From NCBI GenBank assembly GCA_022627495.1, contig JAKEGJ010000022.1:1-64000 (forward strand): a DNA stretch of 64,000 nucleotides, given 5' to 3'. Made by a program: the position numbers and the translations under genes. The notes below the pieces were generated by a model. It saw nothing but the letters and a program-made list of their open reading frames with translations. It was not told the origin of the DNA and ran no database searches. Shown in pieces: positions 42,209 to 49,161 of the stretch (within the stretch, counting starts at the first letter, position 1; each line of letters starts with the position of its first letter). This stretch comes from Microcaldota archaeon. Its GTDB lineage: Archaea; Micrarchaeota; Micrarchaeia; Anstonellales; Bilamarchaeaceae.

Positions 42209-42597
42209 TTGACCCTCTCCATCTTCTTCCTTCCCATGGCCTCAAGCAGCTCGGCTTCCTTGCCGGGAGCTGCCGCGCTCAGGAGTTCGGCCGGCACTTC
42301 GAGGTCGTACACCTCGTTGGTCTGCTGGTCCATGACCTGGGCGTTGGTGCCCGAGACTGAAAGTATCATGACATTCTTGCGCTCGATTATCGGGGATTCC
42401 ACATCCGCATCTCCGGGCGAGAGCAGCGTCTTCTTCTGCCCGTCGAATATGCCGATTGCAGTTATCCTCATCTTGGCTGCACCATGCTTTCCGGGCTTCG
42501 AGCTTTCTATCTCGACCACCCTGCATGGGATGTCGTCTACGAGGACGTATTTCCCCACTCTGAGTTCCTTGGCTACCGCGAAAACTTTCTCTACCAT
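42205..42597 (-). CDS. eif5a: Translation factor aIF5A
   Basis: A 130-residue protein. The hypusination loop SSKPGKHGAAK is intact with the modifiable Lys. The KOW-like N-domain and OB-fold C-domain (DGQKKTLLSP, VMDQQTNEVYDL) follow. It promotes peptide bond formation at difficult sequences and needs a spermidine-derived modification. The start at 42597 (MVEKVFAV) has AGGTG nine bases upstream. The TATA GTTATAAATCG (about 42629-42639) appears to serve both this operon and divergent tatD. First gene of a five-gene overlapping operon. Confidence 0.96.
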   Translation of the reverse strand: MVEKVFAVAKELRVGKYVLVDDIPCRVVEIESSKPGKHGAAKMRITAIGIFDGQKKTLLSPGDADVESPIIERKNVMILSVSGTNAQVMDQQTNEVYDLEVPAELLSAAAPGKEAELLEAMGRKKMERVK

Positions 42598-42660
42598 CAA
42601 TACACCTGGCGATAATGAGAACTATAGGTTATAAATCGTTAAGGTTTTTAAACCTGAATT

Positions 42661-43389
42661 ATGGTCCTAATCGACTCGCACACGCACCTTTATGACATGA
42701 AGAAGGGCTACGCATTGCCGCCAGACATCTACCCGGTCGTTGTGGGGTATTCGCACGGCTCGAACCGGAAGGCGGTGGAGACCGCACGGGCGGGAGGATA
42801 CCCGTTCGTTCTTGGAATCGCCCCCCAGACTACTATCAAGGAGGGGACGGAGCGGCTGGACGAATGGGTGGAATTCATCCGCGCAAGCCGGCCGAACGCG
42901 ATAGGCGAGGTGGGGCTCGACTACAAGTGGGCGCAGACGATGGAACAGGTGGAAGGCGAAAAGCGCGTCTTCGCCAGGATGGTTTCTCTTGCGCGCGAGA
43001 TGGACCTCCCCCTCGTCATCCATTCCCGGGACAATCCAAACGACAACGGCCTCCCGAAGGATGCGGTGGAGGACATCCTCGGCATGGTCGGCGGAATGCG
43101 TTTCCTCATGCATTTCTATTCCGGCACTGAGGAGCAGGCGCAAAGGGTGGTCGGCATGGGGGGCTACATATCCATGGCGCACATGCGCTCGAAGGAAAGG
43201 AGGAAAGTAATTAATACTGTGCCGCTGGATAGACTGCTCATCGAGAGCGATTCGCCGTACATCGGCAGGACGCCGGAGAGCGTCCGCGAGGCTGCGGCGT
43301 ATATCGCGGAAGTGAAGGGCCTCGAAACGGGCCAGGTCGCGGATGCGACGGCGCAAAATGCCATGCGGTTCTTCAATTTCAGGCTGTGA
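42661..43389 (+). CDS. tatD: TatD-family metal-dependent hydrolase/DNase
   Basis: A 242-residue TIM-barrel hydrolase. Metal ligands are in LIDSHTHLYD, AIGEVGLDYKW (Glu), VIHSRD (His), FLMHFYSG (His) and LIESDSPY (Asp). TatD proteins act as Mg-dependent 3'-5' nucleases. The ATG lies about 28 bases from the shared TATA at 42629-42639. Seven bases separate its stop from the next gene. Confidence 0.93.
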   Translation: MVLIDSHTHLYDMKKGYALPPDIYPVVVGYSHGSNRKAVETARAGGYPFVLGIAPQTTIKEGTERLDEWVEFIRASRPNAIGEVGLDYKWAQTMEQVEGEKRVFARMVSLAREMDLPLVIHSRDNPNDNGLPKDAVEDILGMVGGMRFLMHFYSGTEEQAQRVVGMGGYISMAHMRSKERRKVINTVPLDRLLIESDSPYIGRTPESVREAAAYIAEVKGLETGQVADATAQNAMRFFNFRL

Positions 43390-43396
43390 GCCTTGT

Positions 43397-43897
43397 ATGT
43401 TCGACCTGGGCGGATTGTTCGGCAGGAAAGAAAGCGCGAAGGCAGCCAAGGCAAGGCCCGACATCGCCCTCCTCGTGGACGGCCCCAACATCCTCCGCAA
43501 GGCGTTCAGCGTTGACATGCTCGAGATAAAGAAGGAGCTGGGCAAGTACGGCAATATCAGGGTCGCAAGGATATACCTGGACCAGTACGCCTCGGACAAG
43601 CTGATTGAGGCGATGGTGAACCAGGGCTTCGAGACCGAAGTGACGACGGGCGACGTGGATGTCACGATGGCCATCGAGGCGATGGAATACGTCCTTGACC
43701 CGGAAATCGACACGATAGCCCTGATGACGAGGGACACCGACTACCGCCCGGTCCTCGTGAAGGCGAAGGCGAGGGGAAAGAAGACGATAATCATCGCGAC
43801 AGACGTCGCTTTCAGCGCCGCGCTGCGCAACACCGCGGACCGTGTAATAATATTCAAGGGCCCGGGGCGGATAGAGACCATCGTGAACAGCGATTGA
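43397..43897 (+). CDS. NYN/PIN-like (LabA-DUF88) nuclease
   Basis: A 166-residue protein. Acidic residues of the NYN fold appear in LLVDGPNILRKA, YLDQYASDK, TTGDVDVTMAIEA and MTRDTDYRPVL. Such proteins are small Mg-dependent RNases of the PIN superfamily; archaeal members are widely conserved, function unassigned. The start at 43397 follows tatD by 7 bases with GTGAG upstream, so both are co-transcribed. Confidence 0.88.
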   Translation: MFDLGGLFGRKESAKAAKARPDIALLVDGPNILRKAFSVDMLEIKKELGKYGNIRVARIYLDQYASDKLIEAMVNQGFETEVTTGDVDVTMAIEAMEYVLDPEIDTIALMTRDTDYRPVLVKAKARGKKTIIIATDVAFSAALRNTADRVIIFKGPGRIETIVNSD

Positions 43898-43954
43898 CTT
43901 ATAAATCCTATCATGAATGGATTAGAAAACTTTATTTTTTAATGAGGTGAAATT

Positions 43955-44179
43955 ATGCCAGAGAGAAGACCGTTTGACGTGCTGAACAGCTCCCTTAACA
44001 ACACCGTAATCATCGGTATGAAGGGCGGCGCAGAATTCAGGGGAGTTATGGTTGCCTACGACGTGCACATGAACATCGTCCTTGAGAAGGCCGAGCAGCT
44101 AGTGAACGGCGAGGTCAAGAGGGGCGTCGGCACCGTGCTGTTGCGCGGCGATTCCGTCACGTTCATCTCACCGGCCTGA
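43955..44179 (+). CDS. lsm: Archaeal Sm-like protein
   Basis: A 74-residue Lsm protein. Sm1: RPFDVLNSSLNNTVIIGMKGGAEFRGVMVAYDVHMNIVL (quoted for position only in parts: NTVIIGMKGG, YDVHMNIVLE). Sm2: VLLRGDSVTFIS. It forms heptameric rings that bind U-rich RNA. GAGGTGAAATT precedes the ATG, and GACTTATAAATCC lies upstream. A T-rich terminator follows (44181-44206). Confidence 0.95.
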   Translation: MPERRPFDVLNSSLNNTVIIGMKGGAEFRGVMVAYDVHMNIVLEKAEQLVNGEVKRGVGTVLLRGDSVTFISPA

Positions 44180-44220
44180 TGTTTTATATTTATTATTTTT
44201 CCGTATTCTTCCGAGTTATA

Positions 44221-44255
44221 GGTCAAACCGGCTGATGTTTGATCAAACTTTGACC
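44221..44255. repeat. Inverted repeat just upstream of tRNA-Ala
   Basis: GGTCAAA (44221-44227) and TTTGACC (44249-44255) enclose the palindrome GTTTGATCAAAC (44237-44248). The same heptamer pair forms the spacer hairpin TTTGACC-CGTA-GGTCAAA at 44500-44517 in the downstream array. Confidence 0.7.
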
Positions 44256-44277
44256 GGAGATTCTCTTGGTAAAGTTT

Positions 44278-44349
44278 GGGCTCGTAGCTCAGCAGCAGAG
44301 CGCTCCCTTGGCATGGGAGAGGCCGGGGGTGCGAGTCCCCCCGAGTCCA
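44278..44349 (+). tRNA. tRNA-Ala (anticodon GGC)
   Basis: A 72-nt cloverleaf: acceptor GGGCTCG/CGAGTCC with the alanine identity pair G3-U70 and A73; D-arm GCTC-AGCAGCA-GAGC; anticodon arm CTCCC-TTGGCAT-GGGAG (GGC); variable AGGCC; T-arm GGGGG-TGCGAGT-CCCCC. No intron and no encoded CCA. The D-loop lacks the G18G19 pair (AG instead), and the T-loop has G at position 55, so the G18-pseudouridine55 contact is altered while G19-C56 is kept. Confidence 0.95.
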
Positions 44350-44600
44350 TAATCCGTATGTCTAGTTTTCCAGTTCCTGAGTTTAGACTCAGGGATTATG
44401 GACGAAAAGTGAACGAGCGGAGCGATGTTCACGACGAGTCCAATTTCCCGTTGTGTCCAGTTTCCAGTCTTGAGGTTCGCCTCGCGGAAATTGGACTGTT
44501 TTGACCCGTAGGTCAAAGACGAGTCCATTTCTCATAGGTCTAGTGTTCCGCGTCCTGAGTTTAGCCGCAGGCATAATTGGAATTTTAAAAAAAAGGACTT
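44342..44600 (+). repeat. tRNA-Ala tail repeat array with mirrored hairpins
   Basis: The tRNA ends with CGAGTCCA. GACGAGTCCA recurs at 44433-44442 and 44518-44527. Two perfect 11-bp inverted repeats start inside these tails: GTCCATAATCC/GGATTATGGAC (44345-44355, 44393-44403) and GTCCAATTTCC/GGAAATTGGAC (44438-44448, 44486-44496). Inside each is a related loop with a small hairpin (CCTGAGT-TTAG-ACTCAGG; GAGG-TTCG-CCTC). Each recurring tail is preceded by a spacer hairpin (GTGAAC...GTTCAC; TTTGACC-CGTA-GGTCAAA). A third, less complete module follows 44518 with TCTAGTGTTCC and CCTGAGTTTAG as in module 1. Confidence 0.85.
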
Positions 44601-44608
44601 GTGAAGCT

Positions 44609-45268
44609 TCAGGGAAGCTCCACCTTGATTGACGCATTCGAGTTCGCTGCACCTGCCGTAATCGGGCGAATCGTTATCATCCGGTTATCGGCTGGCACCG
44701 GTATGACTGTGTCGGAACCGACCGCGCAGGCCTTCCCGGTTGCTACGGGCGAGCCATTGCAGGAGATGTCGAATATTGCATAAATGCCGCTTGTGCCCTT
44801 GAAATCGAAGCGGTAGCCCCCGACGAAGAGCGGGGTGCCCGTGCTGATAATGCCGCTGAAAGACTCGGCGGATGCCGTCGGGCAGGATTTGACCGCGTCG
44901 GGTTTCGAATCCGGTTTAAATGAGTCTGGCTTGGCAGAATCCGGCTTGACAGCATCGGACTTGGAACCGTCCGGCTTGGAGGTGTCTTGGACGGAAATAT
45001 CCTTCGCAAGGAAATCCTGCGCCTTCAGGTCGCCCCGCAGCGAATCCGCTGGGTTTGTGTCCCGCCCCTTTGAATCCGGCATGCGCTCTGAACGCGAGAT
45101 ATCATGGCGGCCGTCCTTGCGCGAGGCATCGATGCCCGGAAGGCCCTTTGATTCGTAGGTGCATCCGGAGAGGGATACCGTTCCAAGAAGAACTGCCATG
45201 GCGGCGAAGCCGGAACGGCTGTTCGCAATCTTCCCATTATCCGGATTGGTTGGTTTCAGTTTGCTCAT
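44609..45268 (-). CDS. Lipoprotein with Asp/Lys/Pro/Ser spacer repeats
   Basis: A protein of about 219 residues. The signal ends in the lipobox SLSGCTYE. A long low-complexity spacer follows, with repeated DxxKPDS units (for example KPDGSKSDAVKPDSAKPDS), then a C-terminal domain of about 95 residues with beta character (GTPLFVGGYRFDFKG, GSDTVIPVPADNRM). It probably projects the C-terminal domain from the membrane. The start at 45268 has GGGAG eight bases upstream, overlapping the end of the preceding lipoprotein gene, so the two form an operon. Confidence 0.75.
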   Translation of the reverse strand: MSKLKPTNPDNGKIANSRSGFAAMAVLLGTVSLSGCTYESKGLPGIDASRKDGRHDISRSERMPDSKGRDTNPADSLRGDLKAQDFLAKDISVQDTSKPDGSKSDAVKPDSAKPDSFKPDSKPDAVKSCPTASAESFSGIISTGTPLFVGGYRFDFKGTSGIYAIFDISCNGSPVATGKACAVGSDTVIPVPADNRMITIRPITAGAANSNASIKVELP

Positions 45269-45273
45269 CGGGT

Positions 45274-46170
45274 TCAACTCCCGCAGGGCTTCTGTGCCTG
45301 CCCGCTGATTTCAATCTCCGCCCATTTGGCTCCGAATGTGTAGCCCGCGGCCACTTTGTTGACAGTGAGAAGATAATGTTTCCCCCCAACAACCATCTCG
45401 ACAGACGAACCCTCGGCTATCTTGTCCTTCTTGATGATGTTGTTGTTCGCATCGATTACGGAAATAATCGCGGAGTTCAAGGCTCCCGTGGACTCGATAT
45501 CGTCAAGCCGGAATTTCAGGTTATCGACAAGGATGCTCTCGCCCTGGTTTAATACCCCCATGACGGCCGGGCACCAGTACAGTGTGGCATCTTCGCACGG
45601 CGATTTCACGGTGAAGTTCGCCCATTTGGCGCCGAAAGTCATGCCGAATGCGGCTTCAGTAACCTGCACATCGAGCGCCTGGCCGCCCAGGGTGAATAAC
45701 TTTGCAGAGCCCTCTTCGATTTTCGATTTCGTGAGGATGTTGCCGCAGTCGTCCAGGAGCGATACCACCGCATAATTCTTGTTGTCAAGGACCTGGCCGT
45801 CGTCGAGAAGCAACCGGTAGGAGCCCCCGCCGGCCGGAGCCGGGATTGTCAGGGATTCGCCCTGGTTGAGGACGCCGGCGACAAGCACCTTGTCCGAGCA
45901 CTCCGGCAGCCTTGCCTTGCCCACGCAGGCATCCGCCTTCAGCACATCCGCGACGAGCGAATCAGGCTTTCCCGAATCCGTCCGTGACATCGAATCAGCC
46001 TTCGCGCCGCCATCCGGCCCGGTGTAATAATAATTGTTTATCGTGTCGCCGCATCCGCCCATCAGGCTTCCTGCGAGCAATGCCGCTCCGAGCACAAGGC
46101 GCCTGCGAACATTCCCTGATGCGCCTGCCGAATCCGCCCTGTCCGCTTTGCTTCTAAGTCCGTTATTCAT
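45274..46170 (-). CDS. Lipoprotein with two tandem beta domains
   Basis: A 298-residue protein. The start at 46170 (MNNGLRSK) has GGTGGGAA upstream; the basic N-region and SLMGGCGD lipobox follow. A short DSxxxDSGKPDS spacer leads to two homologous domains of about 85 residues, each starting VLNQGES and ending FGAKWANFTV or FGAKWAEIEI. Such repeats resemble S-layer or surface beta domains of archaea. A TATA-like CTTTATATACG lies at about 46218-46228. Function unknown; probably a cell-surface protein together with the next gene. Confidence 0.78.
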   Translation of the reverse strand: MNNGLRSKADRADSAGASGNVRRRLVLGAALLAGSLMGGCGDTINNYYYTGPDGGAKADSMSRTDSGKPDSLVADVLKADACVGKARLPECSDKVLVAGVLNQGESLTIPAPAGGGSYRLLLDDGQVLDNKNYAVVSLLDDCGNILTKSKIEEGSAKLFTLGGQALDVQVTEAAFGMTFGAKWANFTVKSPCEDATLYWCPAVMGVLNQGESILVDNLKFRLDDIESTGALNSAIISVIDANNNIIKKDKIAEGSSVEMVVGGKHYLLTVNKVAAGYTFGAKWAEIEISGQAQKPCGS

Positions 46171-46297
46171 AGGTATTCCCACCAATAAGAACATGTTGAT
46201 GCATCGATAACAACATAGCACGTATATAAAGAATGTCGTCCCCCCGCGGGGGGACAAAATCGAAACACATTTAAACCAGCACCGTTCATGCCCATGC

Positions 46298-47062
46298 ATG
46301 GAAGCCAAGACGCTGGAGCGGATAGGGCTCACGAAAGGCGAGATAAGGGCGTATCTTGCATTGCTGAAGGCAGGCTCAGGGCCTGCTGGCGAGATAGCCA
46401 GGAATTCGGGCGTTTCCAGGTCGAAAGTATACCTGATTCTGGACCGGCTCGAGAAGAAGGGCATGGCATCGCACGTGGACAAGCGCGGCGTGCGCCATTT
46501 CCAGGCTGTCGAGCCTTCGAAGATAAGCGATTACCTTAAGGAGAAGAAGGACGAGCTGGAGGATATCCAGGCGGAATTCCAGCGGTTGCTGCCGCAACTG
46601 GAGGCATTCCACAAGGCGCAGGGGACCGCACAGAACATCACGGTGTACCAGGGCTACAAGGGGCTGAAGGCATCGCACGAGCACCTGTACCTGAAGATGA
46701 AAAGGGGCGAATGGTACTATGTCATCGGCGCGCCCGGCGGCGGCGTCTGGAGCCAGCTCGACCGCTTCTGGCTGCTCGACCACAAGAAAAGGGCCGCAGC
46801 AGGTATCGGCTGCAAAATCCTCTTCAACGCGGACGTCGAGGAGAAGATAGTCATGCACCGGAACAGCCAGCCGCTTTGCGAGGCGAGGTACATGCCGATA
46901 GGGATGGTGACTCCGGCCGAAATCGAGATTTACAAGGACACCACGCTCATCATCACGATATCCACCGAGCCGATTTCAATCGAGATTGTGAGCCAGGAGA
47001 TTGCGGACTCGTTCCGCGTATACTTCGACCAGTTCTGGAAGCGCGCCAAGCCGGCAAGGTAG
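46298..47062 (+). CDS. TrmB-family transcription regulator
   Basis: A 254-residue protein. The N-terminal winged helix reads LERIGLTKGEIRAYLALLKAG...SGVSRSKVYLILDRLEKKG. A coiled-coil stretch (DYLKEKKDELEDIQAEFQ) and the TrmB effector domain (VYQGYKGLKASHEH, IGAPGG) follow. TrmB proteins respond to sugars or other small molecules. It is leaderless-looking: the ATG lies 28 bases after CACATTTAAACC. It is divergent from the lipoprotein operon, which may be its target. Confidence 0.9.
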   Translation: MEAKTLERIGLTKGEIRAYLALLKAGSGPAGEIARNSGVSRSKVYLILDRLEKKGMASHVDKRGVRHFQAVEPSKISDYLKEKKDELEDIQAEFQRLLPQLEAFHKAQGTAQNITVYQGYKGLKASHEHLYLKMKRGEWYYVIGAPGGGVWSQLDRFWLLDHKKRAAAGIGCKILFNADVEEKIVMHRNSQPLCEARYMPIGMVTPAEIEIYKDTTLIITISTEPISIEIVSQEIADSFRVYFDQFWKRAKPAR

Positions 47063-47110
47063 CGCAACGCCGCCCATGGCCCGGAACATTCGCGCCCCCA
47101 CCCCCACAGG

Positions 47111-48076
47111 TCATCCGGCTTTCCGGTATGCCACGTAGATGTCCGCTTCGAGCATCTTCCCGTCCTTGAAGAAATGGTGGACGAAATACAGGTTGCCGGC
47201 ATTGTCCAGCGTTGGCTCGCCGGCGAACCGGGAGATGATGAGTTCGGGCTCCGACCACGTGCCGTTGGTTTTGGATGACCGGAAAAGGGCGGGAGAGCCC
47301 TGGTAGAACCTCGTGAACCAGAGCTCGCTTCGGTTTTGGGAGACGAACGGCCAGCCTTCGTCGTCCGCGCTGTTGACCGCCCCGATATTAACGGGCTCCT
47401 GCCATTTCCCGCCGATATTCTGCGAGGACCAGATGTCGAGGCCGCCCCTCCCACCGTTCCGGGAAGAATGGAAATACAGCTCCTGGCCGTCGCTTGCGAT
47501 GTGCAGTTCACCGACTTCGTATTCCGCTTTGAAATCCGCGTCCTTCCAGCCCCGCCATTTCCCGCCAGCATATTCCGCAGTGAACCAGTGGATGCCGGAA
47601 TATCCTTCTCGCGCGGAACAGAACCACATCCTATCGCCCTGGACGAATTCGCACCCGTCCAGTGAAAGCCTGCCCGCATCCTGCAGAACAACTCTCGATG
47701 GCTCGCCCCATTTCCCGCCCGATTTGCGGGATGCCCAGATGCCAGTGACATTGTCCAGAAGCTGCTTCTCGGCTGGAATCCCGGGGTCTGGGGTGAAGAA
47801 GAAATAAAGCGTGTTCCCATCAGGGGTGACAAAGGGCGAATCCTCGGCGCCAGCGGTATTCACCGGAGCGCCGATGGGGATTGGCGCGTCCCACTCGCCG
47901 GAGTGCAGTATGGGCGGGTAGATGTCCGAGGCGGGAGTAATCTTTATTGCGTCGGCAGGAATAGATGCCCCGCGGGAAGGCGGAGCCGCGCTCTGCTGCT
48001 CCTGGGCGGTGGTGCTTGTGCACCCGAAAGCCAGCATGAGAATCGACAGGGCAAGGAGCGAAAACGGCGCATTCAT
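47111..48076 (-). CDS. Lipoprotein with PD40/TolB-like beta-propeller repeats
   Basis: A 321-residue protein. The start MNAPFSLLALSILMLAFGC is a lipoprotein signal, about 27 bases after CTACTTAAAC. The body has repeated propeller units with SxxGxxLYF-type motifs: VTPDGNTLYFFF, ASDGQELYFHSSRNGGRGGLDIW (parts), VSQNRSELWF, LDNAGNLYFVHH. These units resemble WD40-like PD40 repeats. Likely a periplasm-facing or surface binding protein. No operon partner. Confidence 0.82.
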   Translation of the reverse strand: MNAPFSLLALSILMLAFGCTSTTAQEQQSAAPPSRGASIPADAIKITPASDIYPPILHSGEWDAPIPIGAPVNTAGAEDSPFVTPDGNTLYFFFTPDPGIPAEKQLLDNVTGIWASRKSGGKWGEPSRVVLQDAGRLSLDGCEFVQGDRMWFCSAREGYSGIHWFTAEYAGGKWRGWKDADFKAEYEVGELHIASDGQELYFHSSRNGGRGGLDIWSSQNIGGKWQEPVNIGAVNSADDEGWPFVSQNRSELWFTRFYQGSPALFRSSKTNGTWSEPELIISRFAGEPTLDNAGNLYFVHHFFKDGKMLEADIYVAYRKAG

Positions 48077-48131
48077 GAATGTGGAACGCGCGCCCAATGT
48101 TTAAGTAGGATTATGCCGGAGCCAAACGGGC

Positions 48132-49049
48132 CTACTTGTCCGTTTCGGTGCAGCAGCGGAAGCCGATTGAGTAGTCGTTCTGCTGGGGCCCGTGGACCAT
48201 CGTCCAGTAAAAGCACCCGTTGCCGTTCTGGCTGGATGTGCCGTAGAAGCCGCCTACGAAGATGCCGTTTCCCGGCACGACCCGGAAGCCGTTGTTCACC
48301 GCAGGGCCGATCCTGGGCCTGCTGCCGGCAAGTCGGGCGTCGACCGGCGTGCTCACCCATTCCTGGAGGTTGCCCACCATGTCGTATGCGCCGAAACTGC
48401 TCGCGCAGCCGGAATATTCCCCAGTCTTCGCCAGGTATCCCTTTATCATGTTCGTCTCCGGGGCGTCCACCATGTGCTTTCCCCAGTCCTTGCCGAAGAG
48501 GCGGGAGATGACGTGCTCCTTGTGGGTGTTGCACACGTCCTTCCTCCATACATTCCCGTAGGGATAGGTGAACAGCTGGACGCCCTGGCAGGCGCTCATC
48601 CATTCGCCCAGCGTGCAGAGGCGCTTGCCTGCGTTGAAGCATGCGTCCTCGGCCTGCTTGCGGCTGACCGATGACTGCGGGCGCACGCCCGGAGCGGATT
48701 TGGCGGTGTACCGGCCGAACTTCGCAGGCGGGACCGAAGAGGGATGGGTGGCCTCCTTGCCCCCCACATTCTCCGACAGGTGCGCCTCGAAGCGGTCTAT
48801 GCAGTATTCGTGGTTCTGGTCCGCCGCCCGCACCATCCAGAGCGGGCACCCGATGATATAGCCGGTCTTGTAAGCTGAATCCGCCCTGGGCGGGGGCTGG
48901 TACTGCGGAGCCGGGGCTTCCACCGCCGGAGGCGGCTCCCTGCGGTCGCACTTGCATGAAAGGGCAGGCCCTGAAGCTAGGAGAGGCATCGCCGCGAAGA
49001 TTGCGGCATTCCGGAGGCTGGCCGGTTTCCTGCTTGCTGGGGCGAACAT
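48132..49049 (-). CDS. Secreted formylglycine-generating-enzyme-like (SUMF1) domain protein
   Basis: A 305-residue protein. A hydrophobic signal (AAIFAAMPLLASGPAL) is followed by SCKCD and a Pro-rich linker. The C-terminal 230 residues have the SUMF1-type fold: EYCIDRFEAH, VSRKQAEDACFNAGKRLCTLGEW (in parts), YPYGNVW, GAYDMVGNLQEWV and IGFRCC at the end. Members oxidise a Cys in sulfatases or act as non-catalytic C-type-lectin-like domains; no sulfatase gene is nearby. The start at 49049 is leaderless (TTTTTAAACAC 26 bases upstream). Confidence 0.82.
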   Translation of the reverse strand: MFAPASRKPASLRNAAIFAAMPLLASGPALSCKCDRREPPPAVEAPAPQYQPPPRADSAYKTGYIIGCPLWMVRAADQNHEYCIDRFEAHLSENVGGKEATHPSSVPPAKFGRYTAKSAPGVRPQSSVSRKQAEDACFNAGKRLCTLGEWMSACQGVQLFTYPYGNVWRKDVCNTHKEHVISRLFGKDWGKHMVDAPETNMIKGYLAKTGEYSGCASSFGAYDMVGNLQEWVSTPVDARLAGSRPRIGPAVNNGFRVVPGNGIFVGGFYGTSSQNGNGCFYWTMVHGPQQNDYSIGFRCCTETDK

Positions 49050-49161
49050 GATTATGTGTATTGGCGTAGAAGTGTTTAAAAATGAACATATAAGGTGCAC
49101 GGGCGGAGCATCCAGAAACGCTTTTTAACCTGCCCTGAGATTGTTTCGCCGGTAGTAATCA

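Noticed and set aside
42667-43737. Open frame antisense to tatD and the NYN gene
   Set aside because: Spans two well-supported genes; no start signals.
44350-44600. CRISPR-like repeat array
   Set aside because: Only three imperfect modules with mirrored arms, no regular spacers and no cas genes.
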